Shown piece after piece: positions 6,711-13,146 of a stretch of DNA of 13,146 bases (positions within the stretch are counted from its first letter, which is position 1; each line of letters opens with the position of its first letter). Below the pieces are notes generated by a model, which was not told the DNA's origin, searched no databases, and saw nothing but the letters and a program-made list of their open reading frames with translations. This stretch comes from Alphaproteobacteria bacterium. Its GTDB lineage: Bacteria > Pseudomonadota > Alphaproteobacteria > SHVP01. Location of the stretch: positions 1-13,146 of the forward strand of contig JAPKDI010000017.1 in assembly GCA_026421105.1 (NCBI GenBank), written 5' to 3'. A program made the position numbers and the translations under genes.

Positions 6711-7357
6711 ACCGCCGCGATTGCCACGTTGATTGCGCGGGCGCCGGCAACAGGCCCGTCCGGATGGTCCCACACCGCTGAAACAACAGCTAAGAAATCG
6801 GCTCGTGCACCAACGAGCGGCGCGCAGTTCTGCGCGGTGATCCCGCCGATCGCGACGCACGGTATTTCGAAAATACCACACCACCATTCTAGCAATTCGA
6901 TGTCCGCGCGAAATGCCGGTGGCTTCGTCGCCGTGTCGAAGAACGCGCCGAACGCCACATAATCTGCGCCGCGTTCTGCGGCCTCCATCGCGAAATGACG
7001 CGAATCGTGACAGGTGACGCCAACAATCGCATCGTCACCGACAGCTGCACGCGCGTCTTCATAAGTCGCGTCCGACTGACCGATATGTACGCCGTCCGCC
7101 CCAGCCTTGGCGGCAAGGTCGGGACGATCGTTGATTAGCAGGACGGTGTCGGCTTTTTGCGTGATCGGCAGCAGGGTTTCTGCCATGCGAAGAACCACGT
7201 CGTCGCCCGTGCCCTTGAGGCGCAGCTGCAAGCACGCGACGTCATTGTCGGCTAGGACAGCGGCGACTTGATCCGGGAAGTCCGGGCCAACCTGTGGCGG
7301 ACTGATCAAGTAGAGGCGGCACCCAGCGGCTCGTCCGCCTTTTTTGTTAGGCGGCAA
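6707..7357 (-). CDS. thiE: Thiamine phosphate synthase (ThiE family)
   Basis: A 216-residue TIM-barrel protein of normal ThiE length. It should join HMP pyrophosphate with the thiazole phosphate to give thiamine phosphate. Family residues line up: Arg46 and Lys48 in LRLKG (usually REK), IND at 76-78, GADGVHIGQSD at 86-96, His117 in VTCHD (Thr115 where Bacillus has Ser), Lys145 in TATK, and the phosphate loop AIGGIT at 169-174. The start is TTG 7357: the upstream in-frame stop is only four codons away (7367-7369) and no ATG or GTG precedes the conserved RLYLIS strand. The start lies inside fba, an 11-base overlap, so translation is probably coupled. It is last in the tkt operon, which makes sense because transketolase uses thiamine diphosphate. 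Its stop overlaps that of epmA on the other strand. TenI-like function is a less likely alternative. Confidence 0.88.
   Translation of the reverse strand: MPPNKKGGRAAGCRLYLISPPQVGPDFPDQVAAVLADNDVACLQLRLKGTGDDVVLRMAETLLPITQKADTVLLINDRPDLAAKAGADGVHIGQSDATYEDARAAVGDDAIVGVTCHDSRHFAMEAAERGADYVAFGAFFDTATKPPAFRADIELLEWWCGIFEIPCVAIGGITAQNCAPLVGARADFLAVVSAVWDHPDGPVAGARAINVAIAAV
7335..7354 (-). other. Small hairpin at the fba-thiE junction
   Basis: In the minus-strand transcript CCGCCU (7354-7349) can pair with AGGCGG (7340-7335) around an A-rich eight-base loop. It begins right after the thiE UUG start codon, and the fba stop UAA begins with the last base of its first arm. Ribosomes finishing fba would melt it, which is a plausible coupling device for thiE. 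The stem is only six pairs, so this is tentative. Confidence 0.35.
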
Positions 7358-8372
7358 GTTCGCGCTCTAGGTCGGCCGCGTATGCTCCGGTGCGGGCCAG
7401 GCTGTTCATTCGTGCGCGATGCAAAAATGTGCGTTGTGCAACGGCCACATTGCTGGAAGAACCCTTCCACGCCTGCAGTGTCGACTGCTGAAGCGCCCGG
7501 CCGTAGCTAAAGGTTAATTCCCAGGGCTGGGCTCCATGCGCGTTCATTGCATTGAGGTGGGCGGTCGCCCCTTCTTCGGACTGGCCACCCGAGAGGAAAG
7601 CAATCCCTGGGACAGCGCTGGGGACGTGTCGGCGTAAGGCCTCAAGCGTCCGGTCCGCCACTTCGGTGACGTCAGGTTGGTGGGAGCATGTATTTCCGGC
7701 CACGACCATATTGGGTTTGAGCACCGTGCCTTCGAGGCGGACATTGTGAAGATAGAGTTGCTCAAAAACGCAGGCGAGCGTGCGTTCAGTGACGCTCTGG
7801 CAAACACCGACGGAATGGTCACCGTCCATCAGCACCTCGGGCTCGACGATCGGTACAAGGCCTGCTTCCTGCGCGGTCGCGGCGTAGCGCGCCAGTGCGT
7901 GTGCATTCGCCACAATCGCGATGTCCGGTGTGTGGCCGTTGATGATCTTGATAACCGCGCGCCATTTGGTGAAACGTGCGCCGAGGCTGGCATATTCTTC
8001 ACACCGTCCACGCAACCCATCAAGGCCTTCGGTAACCGGGTAGTCGCTGGCGCCCGCCAACGGGTGCACGCTCCTGTCGACCTTGATCCCCGGGAGGGTG
8101 CCATGGGCTTCCATGAGTTTGGTGAACGGCGTGCCGTCTGCCGCGCTCTGGCGCAGAGTTTCGTCATACAGTATTGCGCCGCTGATGTAGGCGCCCGCAC
8201 CCTCGGTTGAGAATAGAAGTTCTCGGTAGTCCCGGCGATTATCTTCTGTGTTCTCAACGTCGATACTGGCTAGACGCTTGGCGATGGTGCCGGTGCTCTC
8301 GTCCGCGGCGAGGATGCCCTTGCCGGGGGCCACCATCTTGCGCGCGATGACGTCGAGGTCAGTGTTGGTCAT
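7347..8372 (-). CDS. fba: Class I fructose-bisphosphate aldolase
   Basis: A 341-residue class I (Schiff-base) aldolase of the animal-like type, close to the usual 340-360 residues. It splits fructose-1,6-bisphosphate into dihydroxyacetone phosphate and glyceraldehyde-3-phosphate. The Schiff-base lysine is Lys219 in GTVLKPNMV. Lys136 and Lys142 (FTKWRAVIKI) and Glu178 (VEPEVL) match catalytic residues of the rabbit enzyme, and AADESTGTIAKR at 22-33 is the N-terminal signature. The zinc-dependent class II fold is excluded. ATG 8372 has GGAG eight bases before it and overlaps the stop of the preceding gene as ATGA. thiE overlaps its 3' end. It belongs to the tkt-gap operon, so its product and that of gap act on the same triose phosphate. 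Confidence 0.97.
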   Translation of the reverse strand: MTNTDLDVIARKMVAPGKGILAADESTGTIAKRLASIDVENTEDNRRDYRELLFSTEGAGAYISGAILYDETLRQSAADGTPFTKLMEAHGTLPGIKVDRSVHPLAGASDYPVTEGLDGLRGRCEEYASLGARFTKWRAVIKIINGHTPDIAIVANAHALARYAATAQEAGLVPIVEPEVLMDGDHSVGVCQSVTERTLACVFEQLYLHNVRLEGTVLKPNMVVAGNTCSHQPDVTEVADRTLEALRRHVPSAVPGIAFLSGGQSEEGATAHLNAMNAHGAQPWELTFSYGRALQQSTLQAWKGSSSNVAVAQRTFLHRARMNSLARTGAYAADLERELAA

Positions 8373-8815
8373 GGTTTTCTCCGCTTGCTCCGGGTCGCCT
8401 GTAAAAGGGGTATCGATGAAGAAAGTGCTTGCTGAGCCGTCCGTGCCGGATCGCTCGAAGCAATCAGATCGATAGTGTGGGGTCGCAATCGCCCGAGCGT
8501 GCCGCCAAGCTGGTCCAACATGTCCTGAAGTTTTTTCTGCACATTGTCGTCACCGGTAAAGATAAGGTCGCGCCACCCGCATCGTAATGCGCGCATTGCG
8601 ATCCCGGCGTCATCGCCACAGTCGATAATCGCGTTGGTCTCAGTCTCGGGGAAATGCGCATGACCTTGCCGGTACATCTCTAGATAGATTTCTGGTCCGC
8701 CAGTTGCCGCGGCGCCCGGCGGTGTCACGAGTGCAACACTTATCTTACTGCCGGCCGCGGCGCCAAGCGCCGCATCGACGTGGCTGAGGGAATGAAATGT
8801 GAATCCGGTAGGCAA
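8369..8815 (-). CDS. Unknown 148-residue protein in the glycolytic operon
   Basis: I do not recognise a named family. The product is small, soluble and without a signal peptide or membrane segment. It alternates predicted strands and helices: a strand at 25-31 (ISVALVT) then a PPG turn, a strand at 62-66 ending in NAIIDCGDDAG, a helix to about 79, and a strand at 83-87 (DLIFTG). This looks like a small alpha/beta (Rossmann- or flavodoxin-like) fold. The C-terminal tail is basic (TRSKRRKP). The start is TTG 8815: it is two codons after an in-frame stop, only three bases after the gap stop, and no ATG or GTG lies early in the frame. Its stop overlaps the fba ATG by four bases. Tight packing on both sides, the open frame and normal codon use argue for a real gene. 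A role linked to triose phosphates is inference from position only. Confidence 0.75.
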   Translation of the reverse strand: MPTGFTFHSLSHVDAALGAAAGSKISVALVTPPGAAATGGPEIYLEMYRQGHAHFPETETNAIIDCGDDAGIAMRALRCGWRDLIFTGDDNVQKKLQDMLDQLGGTLGRLRPHTIDLIASSDPARTAQQALSSSIPLLQATRSKRRKP

Positions 8816-8818
8816 GGT

Positions 8819-9826
8819 CTAACCAAGTTTGCCGATTGCTGACGCGGTGTCGGCCATTCGATTCGAAAAGCCCCATTCGTTGTCGTACCACGACAAAACG
8901 CGACACAGCTTTCCGCCCATCACTTGGGTTTGCGTCAGGTCGAACGTCGAACTTGCCGGATTGTGGTTGAAGTCGATGGACACCAACGGCTCATTGTTGG
9001 TGTCCAAGATACCCTTCATCTTGCCGTTGGACGCTTTCTTGATTGCCGCGTGGATCTCGTCGACAGTCGTTTTGCGTTTCGCCGTGAAATGAAAATCGAT
9101 CATCGAGACATTGATGGTCGGCACGCGAATGGCTGTCCCATCTAGCCGGCCCTGAAGTTCGGGCAGCACAAGGCCGACGGCTTTGGCGGCCCCTGTCGAA
9201 GTCGGGATCATCGACTGCGCGGCAGCGCGAGACCGACGTAGGTCTTTGTGAAGCGTGTCGTGAACCGGTTGGTCGCCGGTATATGCGTGCACCGTTGTCA
9301 TGAAACCCTGGTCGATACCGACGGCGTCATTGAGCACTTTGGCGACCGGCGCTAGGCAGTTCGTGGTGCAGGACGCGTTGGAAATAACGGTCATCCCCTT
9401 GCGCAGGCTTGAGTGATTGACGCCATAAACGACCGTTAGGTCGGCGCCAGTTGCAGGTGCCGAAATTAGGACGCGCCTTGCACCGGCGTTGATATGCGCC
9501 TCAGCCTGCTCACGTTTGGTGAAAATGCCGGTGCACTCCAACACCAGATCAACCTTCAGCTTTCCCCAAGGCAAATGAGCAGGGTCACGTTCCGCGAATA
9601 CCGCGATCTTGCCGCCGCCGATGTCGATGCCGTCCTTGGTGGTCTTCACCGTTCCCTGAAAAGGGCCATGGACGGTGTCGTAGCGCAGCAAGTGGGCGTT
9701 TGCGTCAACCGGTCCAAGATCGTTGATCGCAACAATCTTCAGATCCTTCCGTTTCGAATCATGAATGGCCCGCAGGACGAGGCGCCCGATTCTTCCAAAC
9801 CCATTGATTGCAACGCGTGTGACCAT
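8819..9826 (-). CDS. gap: Glyceraldehyde-3-phosphate dehydrogenase, type I
   Basis: A 335-residue protein, the standard GAPDH length. It oxidises glyceraldehyde-3-phosphate to 1,3-bisphosphoglycerate with NAD(P). The Rossmann start [11 protein letters not shown] is at 5-14, the catalytic Cys153 lies in [12 protein letters not shown], and the general base His180 in [10 protein letters not shown]. The strand ending in AINDL, with Asp36 after the second strand, is the usual sign of NAD preference. ATG 9826 has a strong AGAGGAAAG upstream, better than any other ribosome binding site in this operon, consistent with high expression. It starts 12 bases after the tkt stop and ends three bases before the unknown gene. 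pgk, the usual next gene, is absent. Confidence 0.98.
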   Translation of the reverse strand: MVTRVAINGFGRIGRLVLRAIHDSKRKDLKIVAINDLGPVDANAHLLRYDTVHGPFQGTVKTTKDGIDIGGGKIAVFAERDPAHLPWGKLKVDLVLECTGIFTKREQAEAHINAGARRVLISAPATGADLTVVYGVNHSSLRKGMTVISNASCTTNCLAPVAKVLNDAVGIDQGFMTTVHAYTGDQPVHDTLHKDLRRSRAAAQSMIPTSTGAAKAVGLVLPELQGRLDGTAIRVPTINVSMIDFHFTAKRKTTVDEIHAAIKKASNGKMKGILDTNNEPLVSIDFNHNPASSTFDLTQTQVMGGKLCRVLSWYDNEWGFSNRMADTASAIGKLG

Positions 9827-9838
9827 TCGTCTTTCCTC

Positions 9839-11872
9839 TTAGCGGTTGTTTAGCTGTTCAATCACGCGGTCTGCGACCGCCCCTGGCGTAATGCCGAAAT
9901 GCTCAAAGAGTTCTTTGGCCGGGGCCGACTCGCCGAACGAGTCCATGCCAACAAAGATGCCGTCCTCGCCGATGAATTTCTCCCATCCAAGGCCCACGCC
10001 TGCTTCCACAGCGACACGCACAGTCCCGCGACCGAGCGTGGCAGCGCGGTACTCTGTCGGCTGCGCCATAAAGAGCTCCCACGAAGGAACCGAAACGACG
10101 CGTGCCGGGTGCCCAGCTGCCGCCAATAGATCTCGCGCATCAAGCGCAACTGAAACCTCGGAGCCACTTGCGAACAGGGTGACGACGGCCTCACCGTCGG
10201 CGCTTGCCACTTCATAGGCGCCGCGCTCGCAAAGGTTTTCGTCAACGTGGTCGGTGCGAACCGGTCGGAGGCCTTGGCGCGTTAACGCCATTACTGACGG
10301 TCCGTCCGTGCGTTCGATCGCGATTTGCCAACACTCGGCGGTTTCAATCGCGTCAGCCGGGCGCATGGTGACCACGTTCGGCATCGCCCGGACACTGGCG
10401 AGGTGTTCCACCGGTTGATGCGTGGGTCCGTCTTCGCCGAGCCCAATCGAATCATGCGTCATCACGTAGACGACCCGCTGTTTCATTAGTGCGGACAGAC
10501 GCAAGGCCGGTCGCAGATAGTCGGTGAACACGAAGAACGTGCCGCCGTACGGGATCAAGCCGCCATGGAGCGCGATGCCGTTCATTGCCGCCGCCATGCC
10601 GTGCTCGCGGACGCCGTAATGCAGATACCGGCCACCAAAGTCGTCCGGCGTCACGACTGCCATATCTTTGGTTTTTGTATTGTTGGAGCCTGTGAGGTCA
10701 GCTGACCCGCCAATCGTTGTACTCAGCGCCGCATTCACGACCTCAAGCGCTTCTTGAGAGGATTTGCGGGTTGCCCAAGTTGGTTGTTCGTCAGCAAGCC
10801 GGACTTTGTATGCGCGAATCGCATTGGCCAGTGGCGCGACGTCACCCGCAAGTGCGGCGTCCCAAGCGGTGCGCGTATCAATATGAAGCCCCCGATAGCG
10901 CTGCTTCCATGCGAGAGCTATTTCGCGACTACGGCCTGGCGCGGCGCGCCAGGCGCATAAAACGTCAGCCGGCACGTCGAACGCCGGGTGCGGCCAGTTC
11001 AGTTGCTTGCGTGCCGCGGCGATTTCGTCGGTACCGAGTGGCGCGCCGTGGGTTGCGGCGGTGCCCTGTTTGTTGGGCGCGCCAAATCCAATAACGGTCT
11101 TGCACGCGATGAGAGAGGGCCGCGGGTCGTCGGTCGCGGCAGCCATCGCTCGCTCGATATCCTCGGGATCGTGGCCGTCCGCGCGTTCGACGTGCCAACC
11201 AGAAGCGGCAAAGCGCGCGAGTTGATCATCGTTCACGGCCAAGTCAGTTGGGCCATCGATCGAAATGCTGTTGTCGTCGAACAGAACGTTGAGTTGCCCC
11301 AGTCGAAAGTGCCCTGCCATTGAAATGGCTTCGTGACTTACGCCCTCCATAAGGCAGCCATCGCCGACAATCGCCCAAGTCCGATGGTCGACGATGTCGT
11401 CCCCGAACCGCGCGTTGAGCAAGCGCTCCGCGAGGGCCATTCCCACAGCCGTGGCGAGACCCTGGCCAAGCGGCCCGGTGGTTGTCTCGATACCCGGCGC
11501 AACGCCGTATTCGGGATGACCGGGCGTCCGACTCCCAATTTGGCGAAAGCGCTTGATCTCGTCCAGTGACATTTCGGCATAGCCGGTCAGATAGAGCAGG
11601 CTATACAGCAACATCGACCCATGGCCCGCGGACAAGACAAAGCGATCGCGGTCCGGCCAATCGGGCCATTCGGGGTCATATTTAAGAAATTTCGTAAACA
11701 GGACGGTGACAACATCGGCCATCCCCATAGGCATGCCTGGGTGGCCGCTATTGGCCTGCTCGACCGCGTCCATCGACAGCGCTCGTATCGCGTTGGCCAT
11801 GTCGCGGACATTTGGGCTGGAGAACAGGTTGGCGCCCTCTGCAGGGGAGGTATTTTGGTTTTTTTCAGTCAC
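9839..11872 (-). CDS. tkt: Transketolase
   Basis: From GTG 11872 the product has 677 residues, close to the usual 660-680. It moves two-carbon units between sugar phosphates with thiamine diphosphate in the pentose phosphate or Calvin pathway. Seen are the N-terminal SGHPGMPMG, the diphosphate-binding GDG about residues 170-172 with the trailing DDN about 30 residues on, GGSADLTGSN at the start of the second domain, and DSIGLGEDGPTHQPVEHLA of the pyrimidine domain. The frame extends 16 codons upstream to a TTG, but that stretch is not transketolase-like and would lie upstream of the predicted transcription start. GTG followed by TEKNQN is therefore preferred. It is the first gene of the five-gene operon, back to back with the DUF4164-like gene and zapA. 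Confidence 0.97.
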   Translation of the reverse strand: MTEKNQNTSPAEGANLFSSPNVRDMANAIRALSMDAVEQANSGHPGMPMGMADVVTVLFTKFLKYDPEWPDWPDRDRFVLSAGHGSMLLYSLLYLTGYAEMSLDEIKRFRQIGSRTPGHPEYGVAPGIETTTGPLGQGLATAVGMALAERLLNARFGDDIVDHRTWAIVGDGCLMEGVSHEAISMAGHFRLGQLNVLFDDNSISIDGPTDLAVNDDQLARFAASGWHVERADGHDPEDIERAMAAATDDPRPSLIACKTVIGFGAPNKQGTAATHGAPLGTDEIAAARKQLNWPHPAFDVPADVLCAWRAAPGRSREIALAWKQRYRGLHIDTRTAWDAALAGDVAPLANAIRAYKVRLADEQPTWATRKSSQEALEVVNAALSTTIGGSADLTGSNNTKTKDMAVVTPDDFGGRYLHYGVREHGMAAAMNGIALHGGLIPYGGTFFVFTDYLRPALRLSALMKQRVVYVMTHDSIGLGEDGPTHQPVEHLASVRAMPNVVTMRPADAIETAECWQIAIERTDGPSVMALTRQGLRPVRTDHVDENLCERGAYEVASADGEAVVTLFASGSEVSVALDARDLLAAAGHPARVVSVPSWELFMAQPTEYRAATLGRGTVRVAVEAGVGLGWEKFIGEDGIFVGMDSFGESAPAKELFEHFGITPGAVADRVIEQLNNR

Positions 11873-11904
11873 GGGTCCGCCCGGCTGGCGTTGCAGGCTA
11901 GGGC

Positions 11905-11933
11905 AAGATGAAGGGCGCAACCATGCTCGTCAA
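11905..11933 (-). promoter_or_regulatory. Predicted sigma70-type promoter of the tkt operon
   Basis: The minus strand reads TTGACG (11933-11928), a 17-base spacer, then CATCTT (11910-11905). Transcription would start near 11898, leaving a leader of about 26 bases to GTG 11872. The -35 is near perfect and the -10 moderate, as is common in alphaproteobacteria. Confidence 0.5.
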
Positions 11934-11982
11934 CCGCCAACCTCGGCAGCGGCGACGGAGCGTCCCGTGACTGCGCGTGTTG

Positions 11983-12012
11983 TTGACGCCCGCGCCTAGC
12001 CGCGCCTATCCT
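11983..12012 (+). promoter_or_regulatory. Predicted promoter of the DUF4164-like/zapA operon
   Basis: TTGACG (11983-11988), an 18-base spacer and TATCCT (12007-12012) precede the coiled-coil gene by about 75 bases. Together with the tkt promoter it explains the 215-base divergent intergenic region. Nothing else clear is seen between the two promoters. Confidence 0.5.
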
Positions 12013-12087
12013 GATACATGAAAAGCGCACGCGAAGCGCCAGAAAAGACACGCTAAAGAGAACCAACAAGGAAGCAGGTACGCGGAG

Positions 12088-12369
12088 ATGGCCGAGCGCG
12101 AGTCTGCGAAGACACGGGTGGAAGACGCTGTTGCTCGACTGGAGGCGGCGATCGTCGGCGTGACGGACACAACTAAAACGTCAGAATTAGAGAAAGAATG
12201 CGGCCAATTGGCCGCTGAACTCACCTCGCTGAAAGGCGACCACAAAGACGTTTCCGAGCAGCTCCAGGCCTTACAAGGCGACTACAAAGAGCTGGAAAAG
12301 GTCGTCGATCAAGTGACGGATCGGCTCGATACCACAATCGACCGGCTGCGGTCGGTTCTAGAGGCTTAA
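12088..12369 (+). CDS. Small coiled-coil protein, DUF4164-like
   Basis: A 93-residue acidic protein made almost wholly of heptad-like helix, without proline, cysteine or tryptophan. Two segments 14 residues apart are near copies (LKGDHKDV and LQGDYKEL). In alphaproteobacteria a short DUF4164 coiled-coil gene typically lies directly before zapA, and this one fits in size, place and character. It precedes zapA by five bases and is surely co-transcribed with it. A role with ZapA at the division ring is inferred from that pairing; I know of no assigned biochemical activity. GGAAG lies 13 bases and CGGAG immediately before ATG 12088. No other start in the region fits better. Confidence 0.8.
   Translation: MAERESAKTRVEDAVARLEAAIVGVTDTTKTSELEKECGQLAAELTSLKGDHKDVSEQLQALQGDYKELEKVVDQVTDRLDTTIDRLRSVLEA
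12233..12290 (+). repeat. Near-identical 16-base direct repeat inside the coiled-coil gene
   Basis: Bases 12233-12248 and 12275-12290 match at 15 of 16 positions (AAGGCGACYACAAAGA) at an offset of 42 bases, exactly 14 codons or two heptads. This suggests a fossil in-frame duplication that lengthened the coiled coil. Confidence 0.65.
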
Positions 12370-12374
12370 GCCCT

Positions 12375-12704
12375 ATGGCCGTTGTCGACGTGATGGTGAA
12401 CGGTCGACCTTATCCGGTTGCGTGCGACGATGGTCAAGAAGACCACCTCATCGATCTCGCCCATTACATCGACAAACGGGTTGCGGAACTCGCTAAAACC
12501 ATGGGGCAGGTAGGTGATGCGCGCCTTATCCTGATGGCGTCATTACTGGTTGCGGATGAGCTTTCGGAGGCAGTCGAGTCGGCTGACACGCTGAGGCAAG
12601 CCCTAGAGGAACGGCAAGAAGGCAGCGAAAACGATGCCGAGGCGACGTTCGCGACGCTTGCGAGCCGCATCGAGAGCATTGCCGCCCGCCTGGAGAACGG
12701 CTAA
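12375..12704 (+). CDS. zapA: Cell division protein ZapA
   Basis: A 109-residue protein of ZapA size. The N-terminal globular part VDVMVNGRPYPVAC followed by EDHLIDLAHYIDKRV (about 22-36) is the family signature. ARLILMASLLVADEL (about 49-63) starts the long helix that forms the tetramer coiled coil, and the rest is helical and charged. ZapA binds FtsZ and bundles protofilaments in the Z-ring. The start ATG 12375 is five bases after the stop of the coiled-coil gene, so the pair forms an operon. The stop codon overlaps the predicted -10 element of the 6S RNA promoter. The order zapA, 6S RNA, ygfA is conserved in many proteobacteria. Confidence 0.93.
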   Translation: MAVVDVMVNGRPYPVACDDGQEDHLIDLAHYIDKRVAELAKTMGQVGDARLILMASLLVADELSEAVESADTLRQALEERQEGSENDAEATFATLASRIESIAARLENG

Positions 12705-12707
12705 TTT
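12679..12707 (+). promoter_or_regulatory. Predicted 6S RNA promoter inside the end of zapA
   Basis: TTGCCG (12679-12684), a 17-base spacer and TAATTT (12702-12707) predict a start near 12714-12716, exactly where the closing stem of the 6S RNA begins. The -10 contains the zapA stop codon. Confidence 0.45.
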
Positions 12708-12713
12708 CAACTT

Positions 12714-12877
12714 GCGGGCGGGTTCTGCTCGGTTTGTTCGGCTACGTATCCCTGGGGCCAATAACGTTTACTCCGGGAGCTGCCTCTGCTGGGATTGTGG
12801 TCCTAGTACTGCGGCGCCCACCTGCTTCGGCAGGCCACAGAGGAACATTCTCCGGACGACCATTGTGGTCTCGCCCC
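12714..12877 (+). ncRNA. ssrS: 6S RNA
   Basis: The region between zapA and ygfA has no sensible reading frame but folds as expected of 6S RNA. GGGCGGG (12716-12722) closes with CTCGCCC (12870-12876). GGTTTGTTCGG (12731-12741) pairs with CCGGACGACC (12852-12861) with one bulge. CCTCTG (12783-12788) pairs with CAGAGG (12838-12843). A side hairpin with a UUCG tetraloop lies at 12821-12834. The largely single-stranded part at about 12742-12782 and the opposite 12844-12851 form the central bubble that mimics an open promoter. By family knowledge 6S RNA binds the housekeeping RNA polymerase holoenzyme and damps transcription in stationary phase. The fold was drawn by hand and the ends are approximate to a few bases. 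The zapA/ygfA synteny is strong support. Confidence 0.87.
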
Positions 12878-12887
12878 ACTACCCACG

Positions 12888-13146
12888 ATGAATGATCGCA
12901 ATGCCCTGCGGCGAGAGGCGCGCCGGCGCCGCGCTCTTGCGGCGGCCAGCGGAAGCGAGCTCGCAACAACTCTCCTAGAGCACTTTCTAGCGTCAGTCCT
13001 ACATAGCGAACACCGCGTGATCGCTGGATATTGGCCGGTGGGCAAGGAGATCGACGACCTGCCGATTCTCCGGAAGCTCCGTTCAATGAACAAGGTTGTC
13101 GCGCTGCCGTGTGTTGTCGCTGACGATGCCCCCCTCGTGTTTCGCG
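12888..13146 (+). CDS. ygfA: 5-formyltetrahydrofolate cyclo-ligase (partial, N-terminal 86 residues)
   Basis: The first 86 codons are present; the rest lies beyond the window. The N-terminus is basic (LRREARRRRAL at 7-17), as in the family, and the following VIAGYWPVGKEIDDLPIL and VVALPCVV are the typical first strands of the fold, with the glycine/lysine turn that contacts ATP and folate. The enzyme converts 5-formyl-THF to 5,10-methenyl-THF with ATP. It follows the 6S RNA by about ten bases, so it is probably read from the same transcript, as in E. coli. No Shine-Dalgarno is visible before ATG 12888, and no nearby start is better placed. Confidence 0.88.
   Translation, partial: MNDRNALRREARRRRALAAASGSELATTLLEHFLASVLHSEHRVIAGYWPVGKEIDDLPILRKLRSMNKVVALPCVVADDAPLVFR

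Noticed and set aside
7339..7345. AAAAAAG heptamer as a programmed -1 frameshift site linking fba and thiE
   Set aside because: It lies after the fba stop codon and is not in the required register for the thiE frame. ThiE has its own TTG start.
6707..7400. TPP riboswitch near thiE
   Set aside because: There is no leader region: thiE overlaps fba, and I see no THI-box-like sequence before tkt either.
7677..8210. Plus-strand open frame of 177 codons
   Set aside because: It is antisense to the class I aldolase, whose catalytic residues are all in place. No independent coding sign.
11873..11920. N-terminal extension of transketolase from TTG 11920
   Set aside because: The 16 extra residues do not look like transketolase, and the TTG lies upstream of the predicted transcription start. 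GTG 11872 gives the usual length.

Overview
This is ordinary, gene-dense chromosomal DNA from an alphaproteobacterium. It is probably close to the Rhodospirillales; that placement is inferred from gene order and protein style, not from a database search. The order ygfA - 6S RNA - zapA - DUF4164-like - tkt - gap - fba is an alphaproteobacterial signature. Codon use and GC (high fifties by eye) look uniform. I see no mobile element, tRNA, rRNA, CRISPR array or sign of recent transfer, and no gene-free stretch above 300 bases.

Layout. (1) Bases 1-2942, minus strand: a cell-envelope cluster of an exported OmpA-domain protein, a MotA/TolQ/ExbB-type proton-channel subunit with a long cytoplasmic tail, and a MotB-like partner with one membrane segment and a very long coiled coil, cut by the window edge. 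(2) 3036-5575, minus strand: suhB (inositol-phosphatase family), efp (elongation factor P) and epmB (lysine 2,3-aminomutase type radical SAM enzyme). (3) 5640-6710, plus strand: epmA, divergent from epmB. With efp this is a complete EF-P beta-lysylation set: EpmB makes beta-lysine and EpmA attaches it to Lys33 of EF-P. (4) 6707-11872, minus strand: a tight operon tkt - gap - unknown 148-residue gene - fba (class I aldolase) - thiE, with junctions from an 11-base overlap to a 12-base gap. The pgk gene, often present in this position in relatives, is missing, and the unknown gene sits between gap and fba instead. (5) 12088-13146, plus strand: a small coiled-coil protein (DUF4164-like), zapA, 6S RNA and the first third of ygfA.

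The genes serve central functions: carbon metabolism (transketolase, GAPDH, aldolase) with thiamine phosphate synthesis in the same operon (transketolase needs thiamine diphosphate), rescue of ribosomes at polyproline stretches, cell division, and global regulation of RNA polymerase by 6S RNA. The least understood parts, and the best candidates for something undescribed, are the envelope motor-like trio at the left and the unknown gene inside the glycolytic operon. Start codons were moved for two genes: the OmpA-like gene to ATG 2942 and tkt to GTG 11872. Two genes, thiE and the unknown gene, appear to use TTG starts.
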